DNA of 64,000 nucleotides from assembly GCF_001831475.1 (NCBI RefSeq), contig NZ_CP017688.1:930001-994000 (forward strand), read 5' to 3'. Both the position numbers and the translations under genes were made by a program. The notes under the pieces were generated by a model. It was not told the origin of the DNA, did not search any database, and was given only the letters and a program-made list of their open reading frames with translations. Source of the DNA: Flavobacterium crassostreae. GTDB lineage: Bacteria; Bacteroidota; Bacteroidia; Flavobacteriales; Flavobacteriaceae. Positions 9,436 through 18,553 of this stretch are shown piece after piece (position 1 is the first letter of the stretch; every line of letters starts with the position of its first letter).

Positions 9436-10218
9436 TTAAATTTTCTTAAAAAAAGCTCCCAGAACAACCATAAGTTCCTCTTGATTTTCAATAGAACTCA
9501 TGTGTCCGTCAGAAAAACCAACCAATTCTACCTTGGTGTTTTCGACTTGAGTTTTAGTTTCTTCAAAACCCAAAATAGGATCTTTTTTGCCCAAAACCAG
9601 CATTTTTGGAAAACTAGTATTGTGCAACAAAACCTCTCGATCCACACGTGTCTTCATGCCTTCTAGAGTAGCAACAATAGCTTGTAGTGGCGTTTTTAAA
9701 GCCTCTTTTTTGATGTTTTCAATTTCTTCAATTAGTCGTTTTTGGTTGTTTTCACTAAATAAATTGGCTATTGCCAAACCAACAAAAGCCCGATAATTTT
9801 GCTTAACAGCCCGTATAGCTCGATCTCGGTTCTGTTTCCGGTCTGGACTATCGGCTCTGGCTGTAGAGTTTAACAAAACCAACCCCTTGATAGTCTCGGG
9901 ATACAAATCAGCAAAGGCTAGTGCCACATAACCGCCCATAGAATGCCCCACCAAAACAGCCCTACGGATGCGTAATTGGGTCAAAACAGCATGTACCACA
10001 TCGGCATTATCTTCCATAGTATGCACGTAGCCCATACATTCGGTCTGGCCATGCCCCAACAAATCAATAGTAATTATCCGGTATTTTTGAGCAAAAACGG
10101 CAATATAAGCATCCCACATTTTTTGATTTTCCAGAAAACCATGCAGCAAAACAATTGCAGCTCCTTTTCCGGTATCTGTGTAGGCAATATCTGTGTTTTT
10201 GAACTGTAGATGACGCAT
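9436..10218 (-). CDS. Alpha/beta-fold hydrolase
   Basis: This 260-aa cytosolic protein has the oxyanion-hole motif LLHGFLENQKMW (about 25-35), the nucleophile elbow GHSMGG with Ser93, Asp213 in GKKDPILGF and His239 in FSDGHMSSIE, so the catalytic triad is complete. The family includes esterases, haloperoxidase-like enzymes and MenH-like hydrolases; the substrate cannot be read from sequence. It is convergent with addB (54-nt gap) and stands alone. A TAGTTTTG box (minus strand, 10239-10246) sits 21 nt before the ATG, without a clear partner TTG. Confidence 0.9.
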   Translation of the reverse strand: MRHLQFKNTDIAYTDTGKGAAIVLLHGFLENQKMWDAYIAVFAQKYRIITIDLLGHGQTECMGYVHTMEDNADVVHAVLTQLRIRRAVLVGHSMGGYVALAFADLYPETIKGLVLLNSTARADSPDRKQNRDRAIRAVKQNYRAFVGLAIANLFSENNQKRLIEEIENIKKEALKTPLQAIVATLEGMKTRVDREVLLHNTSFPKMLVLGKKDPILGFEETKTQVENTKVELVGFSDGHMSSIENQEELMVVLGAFFKKI

Positions 10219-10632
10219 GGATTGTTGTTTTTGGATTGCAAAACTAATGCTTTAATTTTTTTAAAACATATAACTTTGTATGATAACAGTAAGGATTAGT
10301 TGTGATAACAGAGTCGTACTGGAAGTTGAAGAAATGGTGATAGGTTATAGAAAAAATTAAAATTTAGCAGTGGAGGTTATTGTCAATGTAAAAAGAAATA
10401 AATATTTATGTAATTTGGTTGAATGACATGATGCGTACATAAGGAACTAATTTTGGTGATTGAAATGAGGCAATTCTCTTTTGCGTTTTTCATAAGTTAG
10501 CAAGTCTATTTTGTATTGGTTTTCAGCTTTGTAGCTAATCTTTTTTTGAATTTTAAGATAAATATCTATCAAAATATTTTTTTTTAGTTTTTTAAATAGA
10601 TAATTTTGCAGTAATATATCCAATTAATCAAT
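10219..10632. other. 414-bp gap with small frames but no confident gene
   Basis: The gap separates the hydrolase from the two-gene membrane module. It holds a TAACTTTG box (10271-10278) immediately followed by ATG at 10280, opening a 26-codon plus-strand frame ending at 10360, and a minus-strand frame of 58 codons without ATG (10447-10623). A TAATTTTG box at 10601-10608 may be the promoter of the gene at 10633. I could not identify any family in the translated pieces. They may be remnants of a lost gene. Confidence 0.4.
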
Positions 10633-10872
10633 ATGGTGAATAATAAAAATACTTTTGATAGCATTTTGGGATTCCTAGGAGTTTTGTCTCTTTTGATTAT
10701 TCTTCACGATATTTACAATACATTGAAAACAGACACGGCAACTAATGTGATTTCTGATGACGCGTTAAAAGCGATACAGGATCCTAAAACTGCTGATAAA
10801 CTTAGGCAAGCTGTAGATGATTATCATGATACAGGAGAATGGAGCGAAACAAACTTAGAATCAATTTTATAA
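10633..10872 (+). CDS. Small single-pass membrane protein, unknown function
   Basis: This 79-aa product has one hydrophobic segment (about residues 10-24, SILGFLGVLSLLIIL) and a polar acidic tail (about 27-79). The start at 10633 is the only reasonable ATG and lies 25 nt after a TAATTTTG promoter-like box. Its stop is 12 nt before the start of the 393-aa membrane protein, so the two are almost certainly co-transcribed and may act together. I do not recognise the family. Confidence 0.7.
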   Translation: MVNNKNTFDSILGFLGVLSLLIILHDIYNTLKTDTATNVISDDALKAIQDPKTADKLRQAVDDYHDTGEWSETNLESIL

Positions 10873-10884
10873 CTTTTAGGCTAT

Positions 10885-12066
10885 ATGAATCTTACTTTAG
10901 GTTTTATAGCCTTTTTTATATCGATAGTTATTCCAGGTATCATATTTAGGAGATTCTTTTTTTATGGAGAGTTTTCAAAGCAATTTAATACCAAAGACCC
11001 TGTATTGCATTCTGTTTTTTTTAGTATTATTCCTGGCATTGTCATACAAATCATAACTTTTATAAGTTATAATTTATCCATTGGGTTTGATGCAAGTTAT
11101 CTTGATGTTTTTACTATTTTCAGAGACATTACTTCGGATGGAACTAATGGTACCCAAAAAGCTACTAAAAATTTCATTAATAATGAGTTAGTAGGTTTCT
11201 TTTGGTATTCTATAGGGGTTTTTGTTTTTGCGTCTTTTTCTGGATGGTTTTGTAGTAGGCTCATTAGAACTTTAAAATGGGATAAAAAATACAAACTTTT
11301 TAGGTATAATAACCAATGGTATTATATCTTTAGTGGCGAAGTTCTTAATATGAAAAAATTTGAAGATGCTCACCATGTATCTTTCAAGAGCAATAAAGGA
11401 CAAGAACAAGATACTTTGATGACTTATGCAGATATTTTGGTTTCTGTCAGTGAACAAAATGACAGAAAGGAGCTTTATACTGGCTATGTTGTTGATTACG
11501 ACTTAAAAAGTGATGACATTACTCAGTTGGATAAAATCTATTTAATCGATACACATAGATATAAGAAGAAAGAAAAAAATATTTATAAAAAAGGAGTCGA
11601 AAGCAAGGAGGTAGAACCTAAACAATCTAGAAATAGGTTAAAGGTTCCTGGAGATATTTTTGTTTTAAATGCTAAAAACATCGTAAATCTTAATTTGACG
11701 TATATACCTTCTGTAAAGAAGAAAATTGAAAAAGAAAAAAAAGAGGCGAAAAAACAAAGGGTGTTTTCGAAAATCCAAATTGGATATTTGATTTTTATTG
11801 TACTAGTGATTTTGATTCATTTCTTCTATAAATTCTTAAATTTAGATCAAACAATTTTGTCAGATTATTTTATTAGTATCAGTTTTTGGGGGAAACTACT
11901 CGTCATATTTTTTATCAATCAACTGATTGTTCTTTTTGTTCCTTCAGAAGGTAAAGACAAAAAGCTTCGTTATGATTTTAAAAACATAGGTATTAGGGCA
12001 TCAGGTCTAATTATTTGGGGAGCTTTATTATTTTGGTTTGTAATAAAGCCCTTATTGTACCGATAG
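10885..12066 (+). CDS. Multi-pass membrane protein with cytosolic central domain
   Basis: This 393-aa protein has three predicted N-terminal membrane helices (about 4-21, 43-65, 100-122), a soluble polar domain (about 130-290, ending in a Lys/Glu-rich stretch likely to be helical), and three more helices (about 293-315, 325-350, 372-390). Early IPGIIFRRFFF and the central YTGYVVDYDL...IYLIDT pattern are loosely reminiscent of the DUF6338 membrane proteins, but I cannot confirm this. It follows a small membrane protein by 12 nt. Base composition is more A/T than the flanking core genes, consistent with later acquisition. No catalytic motif is visible, so the function is unknown. Confidence 0.8.
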   Translation: MNLTLGFIAFFISIVIPGIIFRRFFFYGEFSKQFNTKDPVLHSVFFSIIPGIVIQIITFISYNLSIGFDASYLDVFTIFRDITSDGTNGTQKATKNFINNELVGFFWYSIGVFVFASFSGWFCSRLIRTLKWDKKYKLFRYNNQWYYIFSGEVLNMKKFEDAHHVSFKSNKGQEQDTLMTYADILVSVSEQNDRKELYTGYVVDYDLKSDDITQLDKIYLIDTHRYKKKEKNIYKKGVESKEVEPKQSRNRLKVPGDIFVLNAKNIVNLNLTYIPSVKKKIEKEKKEAKKQRVFSKIQIGYLIFIVLVILIHFFYKFLNLDQTILSDYFISISFWGKLLVIFFINQLIVLFVPSEGKDKKLRYDFKNIGIRASGLIIWGALLFWFVIKPLLYR

Positions 12067-12097
12067 TAGCTTTTAATATCCTTGTAGCATTGACTCT

Positions 12098-12898
12098 TTA
12101 AAACCGATTGTCCCCATCTAATAAATTTCCGATGCCGCCCAAAAGACTTCCTTCGCCACGACTTTCGCCGCCTGCTTTGGGAGCCGATGCGATGATTCTA
12201 TCTGCTAGTCTACTAAATGGAAGCGATTGTACATAAACCGTTCCGGGTCCGCGTAGTGTGGCGTAGAACAATCCTTCGCCTCCAAAAACGGAGTTCTTGA
12301 TGCCGCCAATAAATTCGATATCATAATCGACCTCCTTGGTGAATCCTACTATGCAACCGGTGTCTACTTTTAAGATTTCGCCTGCTTTTAGTTCTTTTTT
12401 GGCTAGTGTGCCTCCGGAGTGTACAAATGCCATGCCGTCTCCTTCAATTTTTTGCATAATAAAGCCTTCGCCTCCAAAAAGCCCTCGCCCTATTTTTTTA
12501 GAAAATTCAATACCTACCGATACGCCTTTGGCGGCACATAAAAACGAGCTTTTTTGGCAGATAAATTTGCCTTGAAATTGAGTTAAATCTATCGGAAGGA
12601 TTTTGCCTGGATATGGTGATGCAAAGGATACTTTGCCTTTGGTATTGTTTTGATTGATAAATGCGGTCATAAATAAACTCTCGCCGGTTAAGACTCTTTT
12701 GCCTGCATTTAGTAATTTGCCAAACAAACCCGATTGTTGCTCTGAACCATCTCCAAAAATGGTTTGCATTTGGATGTTGTTGTCCATCATCATGAAGCTG
12801 CCTGCTTCGGCTATGACAATTTCTTGTGGGTCTAGTTCAATTTCGACGTATTGCATTTCTTGTCCAAAGATCTTGTAATCTATTTCGTGTGCGGTCAT
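12098..12898 (-). CDS. AIM24 / TIGR00266 family protein
   Basis: This 266-aa soluble protein of the AIM24 (TIGR00266) beta-roll family contains repeated glycine-rich strands such as EAGSFMMMDNNIQMQT, GIEFSKKIGRGLFGGEGF, MAFVHSGGTL and GGEGLFYATLRGPGTVYVQSLP. The biochemical role of the family is not established; mitochondrial members affect respiratory complexes. The frame is open upstream to 12967, but the first 23 codons lack family similarity, so I place the start at the ATG at 12896-12898 (MTAHEIDYKIFG). It lies in a separate minus-strand unit from the peptidase upstream, with an interspersed repeat and a terminator between. Confidence 0.88.
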   Translation of the reverse strand: MTAHEIDYKIFGQEMQYVEIELDPQEIVIAEAGSFMMMDNNIQMQTIFGDGSEQQSGLFGKLLNAGKRVLTGESLFMTAFINQNNTKGKVSFASPYPGKILPIDLTQFQGKFICQKSSFLCAAKGVSVGIEFSKKIGRGLFGGEGFIMQKIEGDGMAFVHSGGTLAKKELKAGEILKVDTGCIVGFTKEVDYDIEFIGGIKNSVFGGEGLFYATLRGPGTVYVQSLPFSRLADRIIASAPKAGGESRGEGSLLGGIGNLLDGDNRF

Positions 12899-13058
12899 GG
12901 TTTGTTTTGTTTTTAAATTGGGTTTGGTTGTTTGGGCGTTTTTAAAAATTATTTCTGGGTGCTCCATTGGCTTGTGTTGGAAGCTTTTGGATCATAAAGT
13001 TATTTTTTTTTGGAGATTGTAGGGATGTTTTTTTGGAATTTTTAACATTGTTTTGTCT

Positions 13059-13165
13059 GCGCAAGGGATGGCAGCGGATAGCCCACAGCGCCCTTTTTTG
13101 GGTGCGAGGACTTGGAGCGTACAGCCCGACCCTGCCGGAGTTTACGTAGGCGGGATGCGCCCAAA
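13059..13165 (-). repeat. Interspersed repeat, family 2, inverted copy
   Basis: Read on the minus strand, this 107-nt GC-rich element matches the plus-strand copy at 18367-18465. Shared blocks include CTCCGG, TCGGGCT, CAAGTCCTCGCACC and GCTGTGGGCTATCCGCT, then ATCCCT. The middle differs: a CCC, A6, GGG hairpin here versus TCCTACGTCGG in the other copy. It stands out from the AT-rich surroundings. The two copies are in opposite orientation about 5.2 kb apart. Confidence 0.85.
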
Positions 13166-13185
13166 TTTTGGGGTGGATATAAATC

Positions 13186-13227
13186 AAAAAAGGACGGCTC
13201 GCATTGCTGTGAGACGTCCTTTTTTTG
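13186..13227 (-). terminator. Terminator of the Xaa-Pro aminopeptidase gene
   Basis: A stem AAAAAAGGACG (13186-13196) with CGTCCTTTTTT (13215-13225) lies 12 nt past the peptidase stop codon. It gives a T-tract on the minus strand, and the sequence is nearly symmetric. Confidence 0.85.
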
Positions 13228-13238
13228 GGTGTTGTGTT

Positions 13239-14531
13239 TTAGGAATGCATTAGGGTTTCAATTTCTTCTACCTCAATCGGGATGTTGCGCATCAGGTTGA
13301 ATGGTGCTCCGTTTTCTTGGATTACGACATCGTCTTCTAGGCGGATTCCAAATCCTTCGGCTGGGAGGTATATTCCGGGCTCTACTGTAAAGACCATGTT
13401 GGCTTGCATTGGTTCGGTGAGGAGTCCGTAATCATGGGTGTCTAGGCCCATGTGGTGGGAGGTTCCGTGCATGAAGTATTTTTTGTATGCGGGCCATTCT
13501 GGGTTTTGGTTTTGTACATCGGCTTTGTCTAGGAGTCCGAGTGCTAGTAGCTCTGAGGTCATGATTTTTCCTACTTCGATATGGTATTGTTTCCATAGGG
13601 TTCCTGGAAGGAGCATTTTTGTGGCTTCGTTTTTAACGTTCAAAACGGCGTTGTACACGGCTTTTTGTCTGTCTGAGAATTTTCCGGATACCGGAACTAC
13701 TCGGGTCATGTCACTGGCATAATTGGCGTATTGTGCTCCTACGTCCATCAGGATTAAATCGCCTGCTTTGCATTGTTGGTTGTTTTCGATATAGTGCAAT
13801 ACATTGGCGTTGTTGCCTGATGCAATGATGGGTGTGTAGGCAAAGCCATTGGAGCGGTTGCGGATAAATTCGTGAATAAATTCGGCCTCAATCTCGTATT
13901 CCATGACATTGGGTTTGACAAAAGATAGGATTCTTCTAAAGCCTTTTTCGGTGAGGTTGCAGGCGTGTTGCATTAGGTCAATTTCTTCCGATTCTTTGAT
14001 GGACCGTATGCGTTGTAAGATCGGGTTGCTTTTGGCAACGGCATGTGCGGGGTATTTTTCTTTCCATTTTTTGATAAAACGGGCTTCTCTGGTTTCGGTT
14101 TCAATTACGGCACGATAATGTTCGTTGGTATTGATGTACATGGTTTCGCAATGGGTCATCATTTCGTTCAATACTTTGTCAAAATCTTGAAGCCAGTGCA
14201 CGTTTTGGATTCCCGAAACAGCATAAGCGCGCTCTTTGGTGAGTTTTTCTCCTTCCCAAACGGCAATGTGCTCGTTGGTCTCTTTTAAGAATAAAATTTC
14301 TCTTTGGTTTTCATAAGGAGCATCCGGAAAGAGTAGCAATATGCTTTCTTCTTGGTCAATGCCACTTAGGTAAAAAATATCCCGATGTTGTGCAAAAGGC
14401 ATGCTGCTATCTGCGCTTATGGGGTAGATGTCATTGGAGTTAAAAACGGCAACACTTTTGGGCTTCATTTGTGCCATGAATTTGCTGCGATTTTTTATAA
14501 ATAAGTCCCGGTCAATTGGATGGTATTTCAT
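13239..14531 (-). CDS. pepP: Xaa-Pro aminopeptidase (M24B)
   Basis: This 430-aa metallopeptidase releases N-terminal residues followed by proline. The N-terminal domain (about 1-165, with FLSGIDQEESILLLFPD) is the typical aminopeptidase P N-domain. The C-terminal pita-bread domain has the metal ligands in MDVGAQYANYASDMTR (two Asp), HGTSHHMGLDTHD (His), FTVEPGIYLP (Glu) and GIRLEDDVVI (Glu). Length and motif order match bacterial PepP. No signal peptide is seen, so it is cytosolic. A TATTTTTG box (minus strand, 14560-14567) lies 28 nt before the ATG. Confidence 0.95.
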   Translation of the reverse strand: MKYHPIDRDLFIKNRSKFMAQMKPKSVAVFNSNDIYPISADSSMPFAQHRDIFYLSGIDQEESILLLFPDAPYENQREILFLKETNEHIAVWEGEKLTKERAYAVSGIQNVHWLQDFDKVLNEMMTHCETMYINTNEHYRAVIETETREARFIKKWKEKYPAHAVAKSNPILQRIRSIKESEEIDLMQHACNLTEKGFRRILSFVKPNVMEYEIEAEFIHEFIRNRSNGFAYTPIIASGNNANVLHYIENNQQCKAGDLILMDVGAQYANYASDMTRVVPVSGKFSDRQKAVYNAVLNVKNEATKMLLPGTLWKQYHIEVGKIMTSELLALGLLDKADVQNQNPEWPAYKKYFMHGTSHHMGLDTHDYGLLTEPMQANMVFTVEPGIYLPAEGFGIRLEDDVVIQENGAPFNLMRNIPIEVEEIETLMHS

Positions 14532-14713
14532 AAGAATTTTGTTTTTTGTTTTAGATATTCAAAAATACTAAGATTATATGGGTTCTGGAGGGTCTATTGG
14601 GCTTTTTTGTTTAAACTTTTTTGGGGGATTTCCGCTTTAGATATTGATATTTAAGGGATTGTTACTTTTTTAGCCAAAACACTTTAAATTCATTATAAAT
14701 AACGGTAAAAAGG

Positions 14714-14744
14714 TTGTAGTTCAAGACTATTTGCTTTATTTTTG
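14714..14744 (+). promoter_or_regulatory. Bacteroidota-type promoter of sdhCAB
   Basis: TTG at 14714-14716 and TATTTTTG at 14737-14744 are separated by 20 nt, matching the phylum consensus. The sdhC start is 32 nt downstream. The 180 nt further upstream hold nothing I recognise. Confidence 0.75.
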
Positions 14745-14776
14745 TAATATTTTTTAAAACAATTTATTCAAATCTT

Positions 14777-15442
14777 ATGGCAAAATCTACATTATTGAAG
14801 TCGTCAATAGCTAAAAAAGTTGCTATGGCGCTTTCAGGACTTTTTCTGATGTTGTTTCTAGCACAGCACTTTTTCATTAATATGACTTCGGTGTTTAGCT
14901 CCGATGTATTCAATTCTATATCTCATTTTATGGGGTACAATCCTTTAGTTCAGTTTGTGATCCAACCAATTCTTATTGTGGGGGTTATTTTTCACTTTAT
15001 CATGGGGTTTGTTTTAGAGATTCAAAACAGAAATGCTAGACCTATTGCTTACGCAAAAAACAATGGCGCTGCGAACTCTTCTTGGGCGTCTAGAAACATG
15101 ATTGTTTCGGGATTGGTTATCTTGGCTTTTTTGGCTTTACACATGTATGATTTTTGGTTTCCAGAAATGGTTTACAAATATGTTGCTATCAATCCATTGG
15201 ATGAAACAAGATATTTTCATGAATTAGCCGAAAAGTTTGAAAGCCCAGTGCGTACGGCCTTATATTGTATTGCATTTGTATTGTTATCTTTACACCTAAA
15301 GCACGGATTTAGTTCTTCGTTTCAGTCGGTAGGTTTCAATAACAAATATTCCAGAGGATTAAAAAATTTCGGATTAGGATTTGCGTTTGTAATTCCTTTC
15401 GGATTTATTTTTATTGCTTTATTTCATCATTTCAATCATTAA
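14777..15442 (+). CDS. sdhC: Succinate dehydrogenase cytochrome b subunit
   Basis: This 221-aa membrane anchor of complex II is of the single-polypeptide (type B) kind, with five hydrophobic helices: about 15-35 (VAMALSGLFLMLFLAQHFF), 65-85, 110-130, 155-175 and 195-215. Histidines in AQHFFIN, FHFIMGF, ALHMYDF and LHLKHGF are candidate ligands for two b hemes. It passes electrons from SdhB to menaquinone. It is first in sdhCAB, with sdhA starting 12 nt after its stop. Confidence 0.95.
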   Translation: MAKSTLLKSSIAKKVAMALSGLFLMLFLAQHFFINMTSVFSSDVFNSISHFMGYNPLVQFVIQPILIVGVIFHFIMGFVLEIQNRNARPIAYAKNNGAANSSWASRNMIVSGLVILAFLALHMYDFWFPEMVYKYVAINPLDETRYFHELAEKFESPVRTALYCIAFVLLSLHLKHGFSSSFQSVGFNNKYSRGLKNFGLGFAFVIPFGFIFIALFHHFNH

Positions 15443-15454
15443 TATTAAATTATA

Positions 15455-17455
15455 ATGGCATTAGACTCAAAAATTCCAAATGGTCCAATTTCGGATAAAT
15501 GGACAGATTATAAAGATCATATTAATTTAGTGAACCCTGCCAACAAACGTAACTTAGATGTTATTGTTGTAGGAACAGGATTAGCTGGAGGTTCAGCTGC
15601 TGCAACATTAGCAGAATTAGGATATAACGTAAAAGCATTTTGTTTTCAAGATTCTCCACGTCGTGCGCACTCTATTGCAGCACAAGGAGGGATCAATGCA
15701 GCAAAAAATTATCAAGGAGACGGAGATTCTGTTTTTAGATTGTTTTACGATACCGTAAAAGGAGGAGATTATCGTGCCCGTGAAGCAAACGTACACCGTC
15801 TTGCCGAGGTATCTACAAATATTATTGACCAATGTGTGGCGCAAGGAGTACCATTGGCACGAGAATATGGCGGACTATTAGACAACCGTTCTTTTGGAGG
15901 GGCTCTAGTATCGCGTACTTTTTATGCAAGAGGGCAAACCGGGCAACAACTATTGCTAGGAGCATACTCTGCGATGAACCGTCAAATTGGACGCGGAAAA
16001 ATCACCATGCACAACCGTCACGAAATGCTAGATATAGTAATCGTAAACGGAAAAGCTAGAGGAATTATAGCACGGAACTTAATTACTGGAGCCATAGAAA
16101 GACACTCTGCTCACGCCGTAGTGATTGCTTCAGGAGGATACGGAAACGTGTTCTTTTTGTCTACCAATGCCATGGGATCTAACGCTACTGCAGCCTGGAA
16201 AATCCACAAAAAAGGAGCATATTTTGCCAATCCTTGCTACACCCAAATTCACCCAACCTGTATTCCTGTTTCTGGAGACCACCAATCCAAACTAACCTTA
16301 ATGTCGGAGTCTTTGCGTAATGACGGTCGTATCTGGGTTCCTGCAAAAATCGAAGATGCTATTGCCATTAGAGAAGGAAAGAAAAAAGCAATTGATTTAT
16401 CCGAGTCCGAAAGAGATTACTACCTAGAGAGAAGATACCCAGCCTTTGGTAACTTAGTTCCTAGAGATGTTGCCTCTCGTGCAGCAAAAGAAAGATGTGA
16501 TGCCGGTTTTGGAGTAAACAAAACAGGCGAAGCAGTTTACTTGGATTTTGCGGCAGCAATACAGCGTTACGGAAAAGAGCAAGCATTTCTAAAAGGAGTA
16601 GATGCTACAGACAAAGAAGCAGTAACTAAATTAGGTACCGAAGTTGTAAAAAACAAATACGGGAACCTATTCCAAATGTACTACAAAATTGTAGATGAGG
16701 ATCCATATACCTCTCCAATGATGATATACCCAGCGGTGCACTACACCATGGGAGGAACTTGGGTAGATTATAACTTAATGACTACCATTCCGGGTTGTTT
16801 CTCTATCGGAGAATCTAACTTTTCGGATCACGGAGCTAACAGATTAGGAGCTTCTGCCTTAATGCAAGGATTAGCCGATGGTTATTTTGTATTGCCATAT
16901 ACCATTGGCGATTACTTATCTCCAGATATCAAAATGGGGCCAATATCTACAGATACACCAGAATTTGAAGCTGCAGAAAAAGCAGTAAAAGGACAGATTG
17001 AAAAATTCATGAACAACAACGGAACCCATTCTGTAGACTATTTCCACAAGAAATTAGGAAAGATAATGTGGAACAAAGTTGGAATGGCTCGTAACGCAAA
17101 AGGACTTACCGAAGCTATTGAAGAAATTGCAGCATTGCGCGAAGAGTTTTACAAAGACGTTAAAGTGCCCGGAACAGACAAAGGCTTCAACCAAGAGCTA
17201 GAAAAAGCAACCCGAGTTGCAGATTTCTTAGAACTAGGAGAATTGTTTGCCAAAGATGCCCTACACCGTAACGAATCCTGTGGAGGACACTTTAGAGAAG
17301 AGTACCAAACCGAAGAAGGAGAAGCAAAACGTGATGACGAGAACTTTGCATACGTAGCAGCTTGGGAGTACAAAGGAAAACCAAGTGACGCCGTATTGCA
17401 TAAAGAAAACTTGGTATTTGATGCCGTTAAACTAGTTCAAAGAAATTACAAATAG
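15455..17455 (+). CDS. sdhA: Succinate dehydrogenase / fumarate reductase flavoprotein subunit
   Basis: This 666-aa catalytic subunit oxidises succinate to fumarate. The dinucleotide-binding [20 protein letters not shown] is near residue 34, followed by [15 protein letters not shown] with the histidine that carries covalent [17 protein letters not shown] lies in the substrate region, and [15 protein letters not shown] and [18 protein letters not shown] form the second FAD-binding part. The length fits the long B-type flavoproteins of Bacteroidota and Bacillus. It sits between sdhC and sdhB; the 91-nt gap to sdhB contains short tandem repeats. Confidence 0.96.
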   Translation: MALDSKIPNGPISDKWTDYKDHINLVNPANKRNLDVIVVGTGLAGGSAAATLAELGYNVKAFCFQDSPRRAHSIAAQGGINAAKNYQGDGDSVFRLFYDTVKGGDYRAREANVHRLAEVSTNIIDQCVAQGVPLAREYGGLLDNRSFGGALVSRTFYARGQTGQQLLLGAYSAMNRQIGRGKITMHNRHEMLDIVIVNGKARGIIARNLITGAIERHSAHAVVIASGGYGNVFFLSTNAMGSNATAAWKIHKKGAYFANPCYTQIHPTCIPVSGDHQSKLTLMSESLRNDGRIWVPAKIEDAIAIREGKKKAIDLSESERDYYLERRYPAFGNLVPRDVASRAAKERCDAGFGVNKTGEAVYLDFAAAIQRYGKEQAFLKGVDATDKEAVTKLGTEVVKNKYGNLFQMYYKIVDEDPYTSPMMIYPAVHYTMGGTWVDYNLMTTIPGCFSIGESNFSDHGANRLGASALMQGLADGYFVLPYTIGDYLSPDIKMGPISTDTPEFEAAEKAVKGQIEKFMNNNGTHSVDYFHKKLGKIMWNKVGMARNAKGLTEAIEEIAALREEFYKDVKVPGTDKGFNQELEKATRVADFLELGELFAKDALHRNESCGGHFREEYQTEEGEAKRDDENFAYVAAWEYKGKPSDAVLHKENLVFDAVKLVQRNYK

Positions 17456-17504
17456 CAATTAGTCCAAAGCCCAAAGCCTTAAAGTCAGATGACCCATGTC
17501 AAGC

Positions 17505-17532
17505 GACTTTCGACTTTCGACTTTATGACTTT
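17505..17532 (+). repeat. Four GACTTT units in the sdhA-sdhB gap
   Basis: GACTTT occurs at 17505, 17512, 17519 and 17527 (spacing 7, 7, 8), preceded by its complement AAAGTC at 17481. One AAAGTC/GACTTT pair could form a six-base stem. This may be an intercistronic mRNA element or a simple slippage-derived repeat; I cannot tell which. Confidence 0.6.
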
Positions 17533-17546
17533 CAAACTAAAATAGT

Positions 17547-18293
17547 ATGAAACTTACATTAAAAATATGGCGTCAAAAAAACGCCCAAGATAAAGGAGCA
17601 ATGGTTGATTACCAAATCGACGGAATTGAACCAGATATGTCCTTTTTAGAAATGTTAGACGTATTCAATGACGATTTAATCAACAAAGGAGGCGAGCCAG
17701 TAGCCTTTGACCACGATTGTCGCGAAGGAATTTGCGGGATGTGTTCCTTATATATCAACGGAGAAGCACACGGCCCAGATAGAGGAGTAACCACCTGCCA
17801 GTTGCACATGCGTATGTTCAAGGATGGCGACACCATCACCATAGAACCTTTCCGTGCAGCCGCCTTTCCGGTAATCAAAGATTTAGTAGTAAACCGTAGC
17901 GCATTTGACAGAATCCAGCATGCAGGAGGATTTATATCCGTAAACACATCCGGAAACACCATCGATGCCAATTCTATACCAATCAACAAAAAAGACGCAG
18001 ACGAGGCATTTGACGCCGCAACCTGCATCGGCTGTGGTGCCTGTGTAGCCACCTGCAAAAACTCCTCGGCTATGTTATTCGTAGCAGCCAAAGTATCGCA
18101 ATACGCCTTACTGCCACAAGGTAGAATTGAAGCCACAGACCGAGTACTAAACATGGTAAGCCAAATGGATGCCGAAGGATTTGGTAACTGTACCAACACA
18201 GGAGCCTGTGAGGTAGAATGTCCAAAAGGAATATCTCTAGAGAATATCGCTCGCATGAACAGAGAATACATGTCAGCAAGCCTAAAAGGATAA
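17547..18293 (+). CDS. sdhB: Succinate dehydrogenase / fumarate reductase iron-sulfur subunit
   Basis: This 248-aa subunit carries electrons from FAD to the membrane anchor. The N-terminal plant-type ferredoxin domain has CREGICGMC and a later cysteine in VTTCQLHM for [2Fe-2S]. The C-terminal domain has [13 protein letters not shown] and [11 protein letters not shown], plus a further cysteine (FGNCTN), for the [4Fe-4S] and [3Fe-4S] centres. It ends the sdhCAB operon and is followed by a hairpin terminator. A 243-codon open frame on the opposite strand is a shadow. Confidence 0.96.
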   Translation: MKLTLKIWRQKNAQDKGAMVDYQIDGIEPDMSFLEMLDVFNDDLINKGGEPVAFDHDCREGICGMCSLYINGEAHGPDRGVTTCQLHMRMFKDGDTITIEPFRAAAFPVIKDLVVNRSAFDRIQHAGGFISVNTSGNTIDANSIPINKKDADEAFDAATCIGCGACVATCKNSSAMLFVAAKVSQYALLPQGRIEATDRVLNMVSQMDAEGFGNCTNTGACEVECPKGISLENIARMNREYMSASLKG

Positions 18294-18330
18294 CTCTTTA
18301 TAGGCCAAAGACAAAAAATAAATAGTTCTA

Positions 18331-18366
18331 AAAAACGCATTCATTCATTTGGATGCGTTTTTTGTT
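18331..18366 (+). terminator. Terminator of sdhCAB
   Basis: A stem AAACGCAT (18333-18340) with ATGCGTTT (18353-18360), loop of 12 nt, is followed by more T residues. It directly adjoins the family 2 repeat starting at 18367. Confidence 0.8.
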
Positions 18367-18465
18367 TTTGGGGTGCCCTACGCAAAAGCTCCGGTCGGGC
18401 TATCCGCTACAAGTCCTCGCACCTCCTACGTCGGGCTGTGGGCTATCCGCTACTATCCCTCACCC
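18367..18465 (+). repeat. Interspersed repeat, family 2, direct copy
   Basis: This 99-nt GC-rich element is homologous to the inverted copy at 13059-13165. It has two internal copies of GGGCTATCCGCTAC (about 18397 and 18440), which also resemble the left arm GCTATCCGCTA of family 1 copy C. It lies between the sdhCAB terminator and the nitrilase gene, outside any coding frame. Confidence 0.85.
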
Positions 18466-18553
18466 AAGAACACAACCCCAGTTTTTGTAATTATGCTACC
18501 AAACAAGAAAACAATTATTTCTAAACAAAGCGCTTTTTTAGTAATTTTATAAA

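Noticed and set aside
17505..17532. CRISPR-like spacing of GACTTT units
   Set aside because: Units are six bases with one- or two-base gaps; there are no spacers or cas genes.
17609..18340. A 243-codon open frame antisense to sdhB
   Set aside because: It mirrors the sdhB coding sequence, has no recognisable domain, and sdhB has full iron-sulfur motifs.
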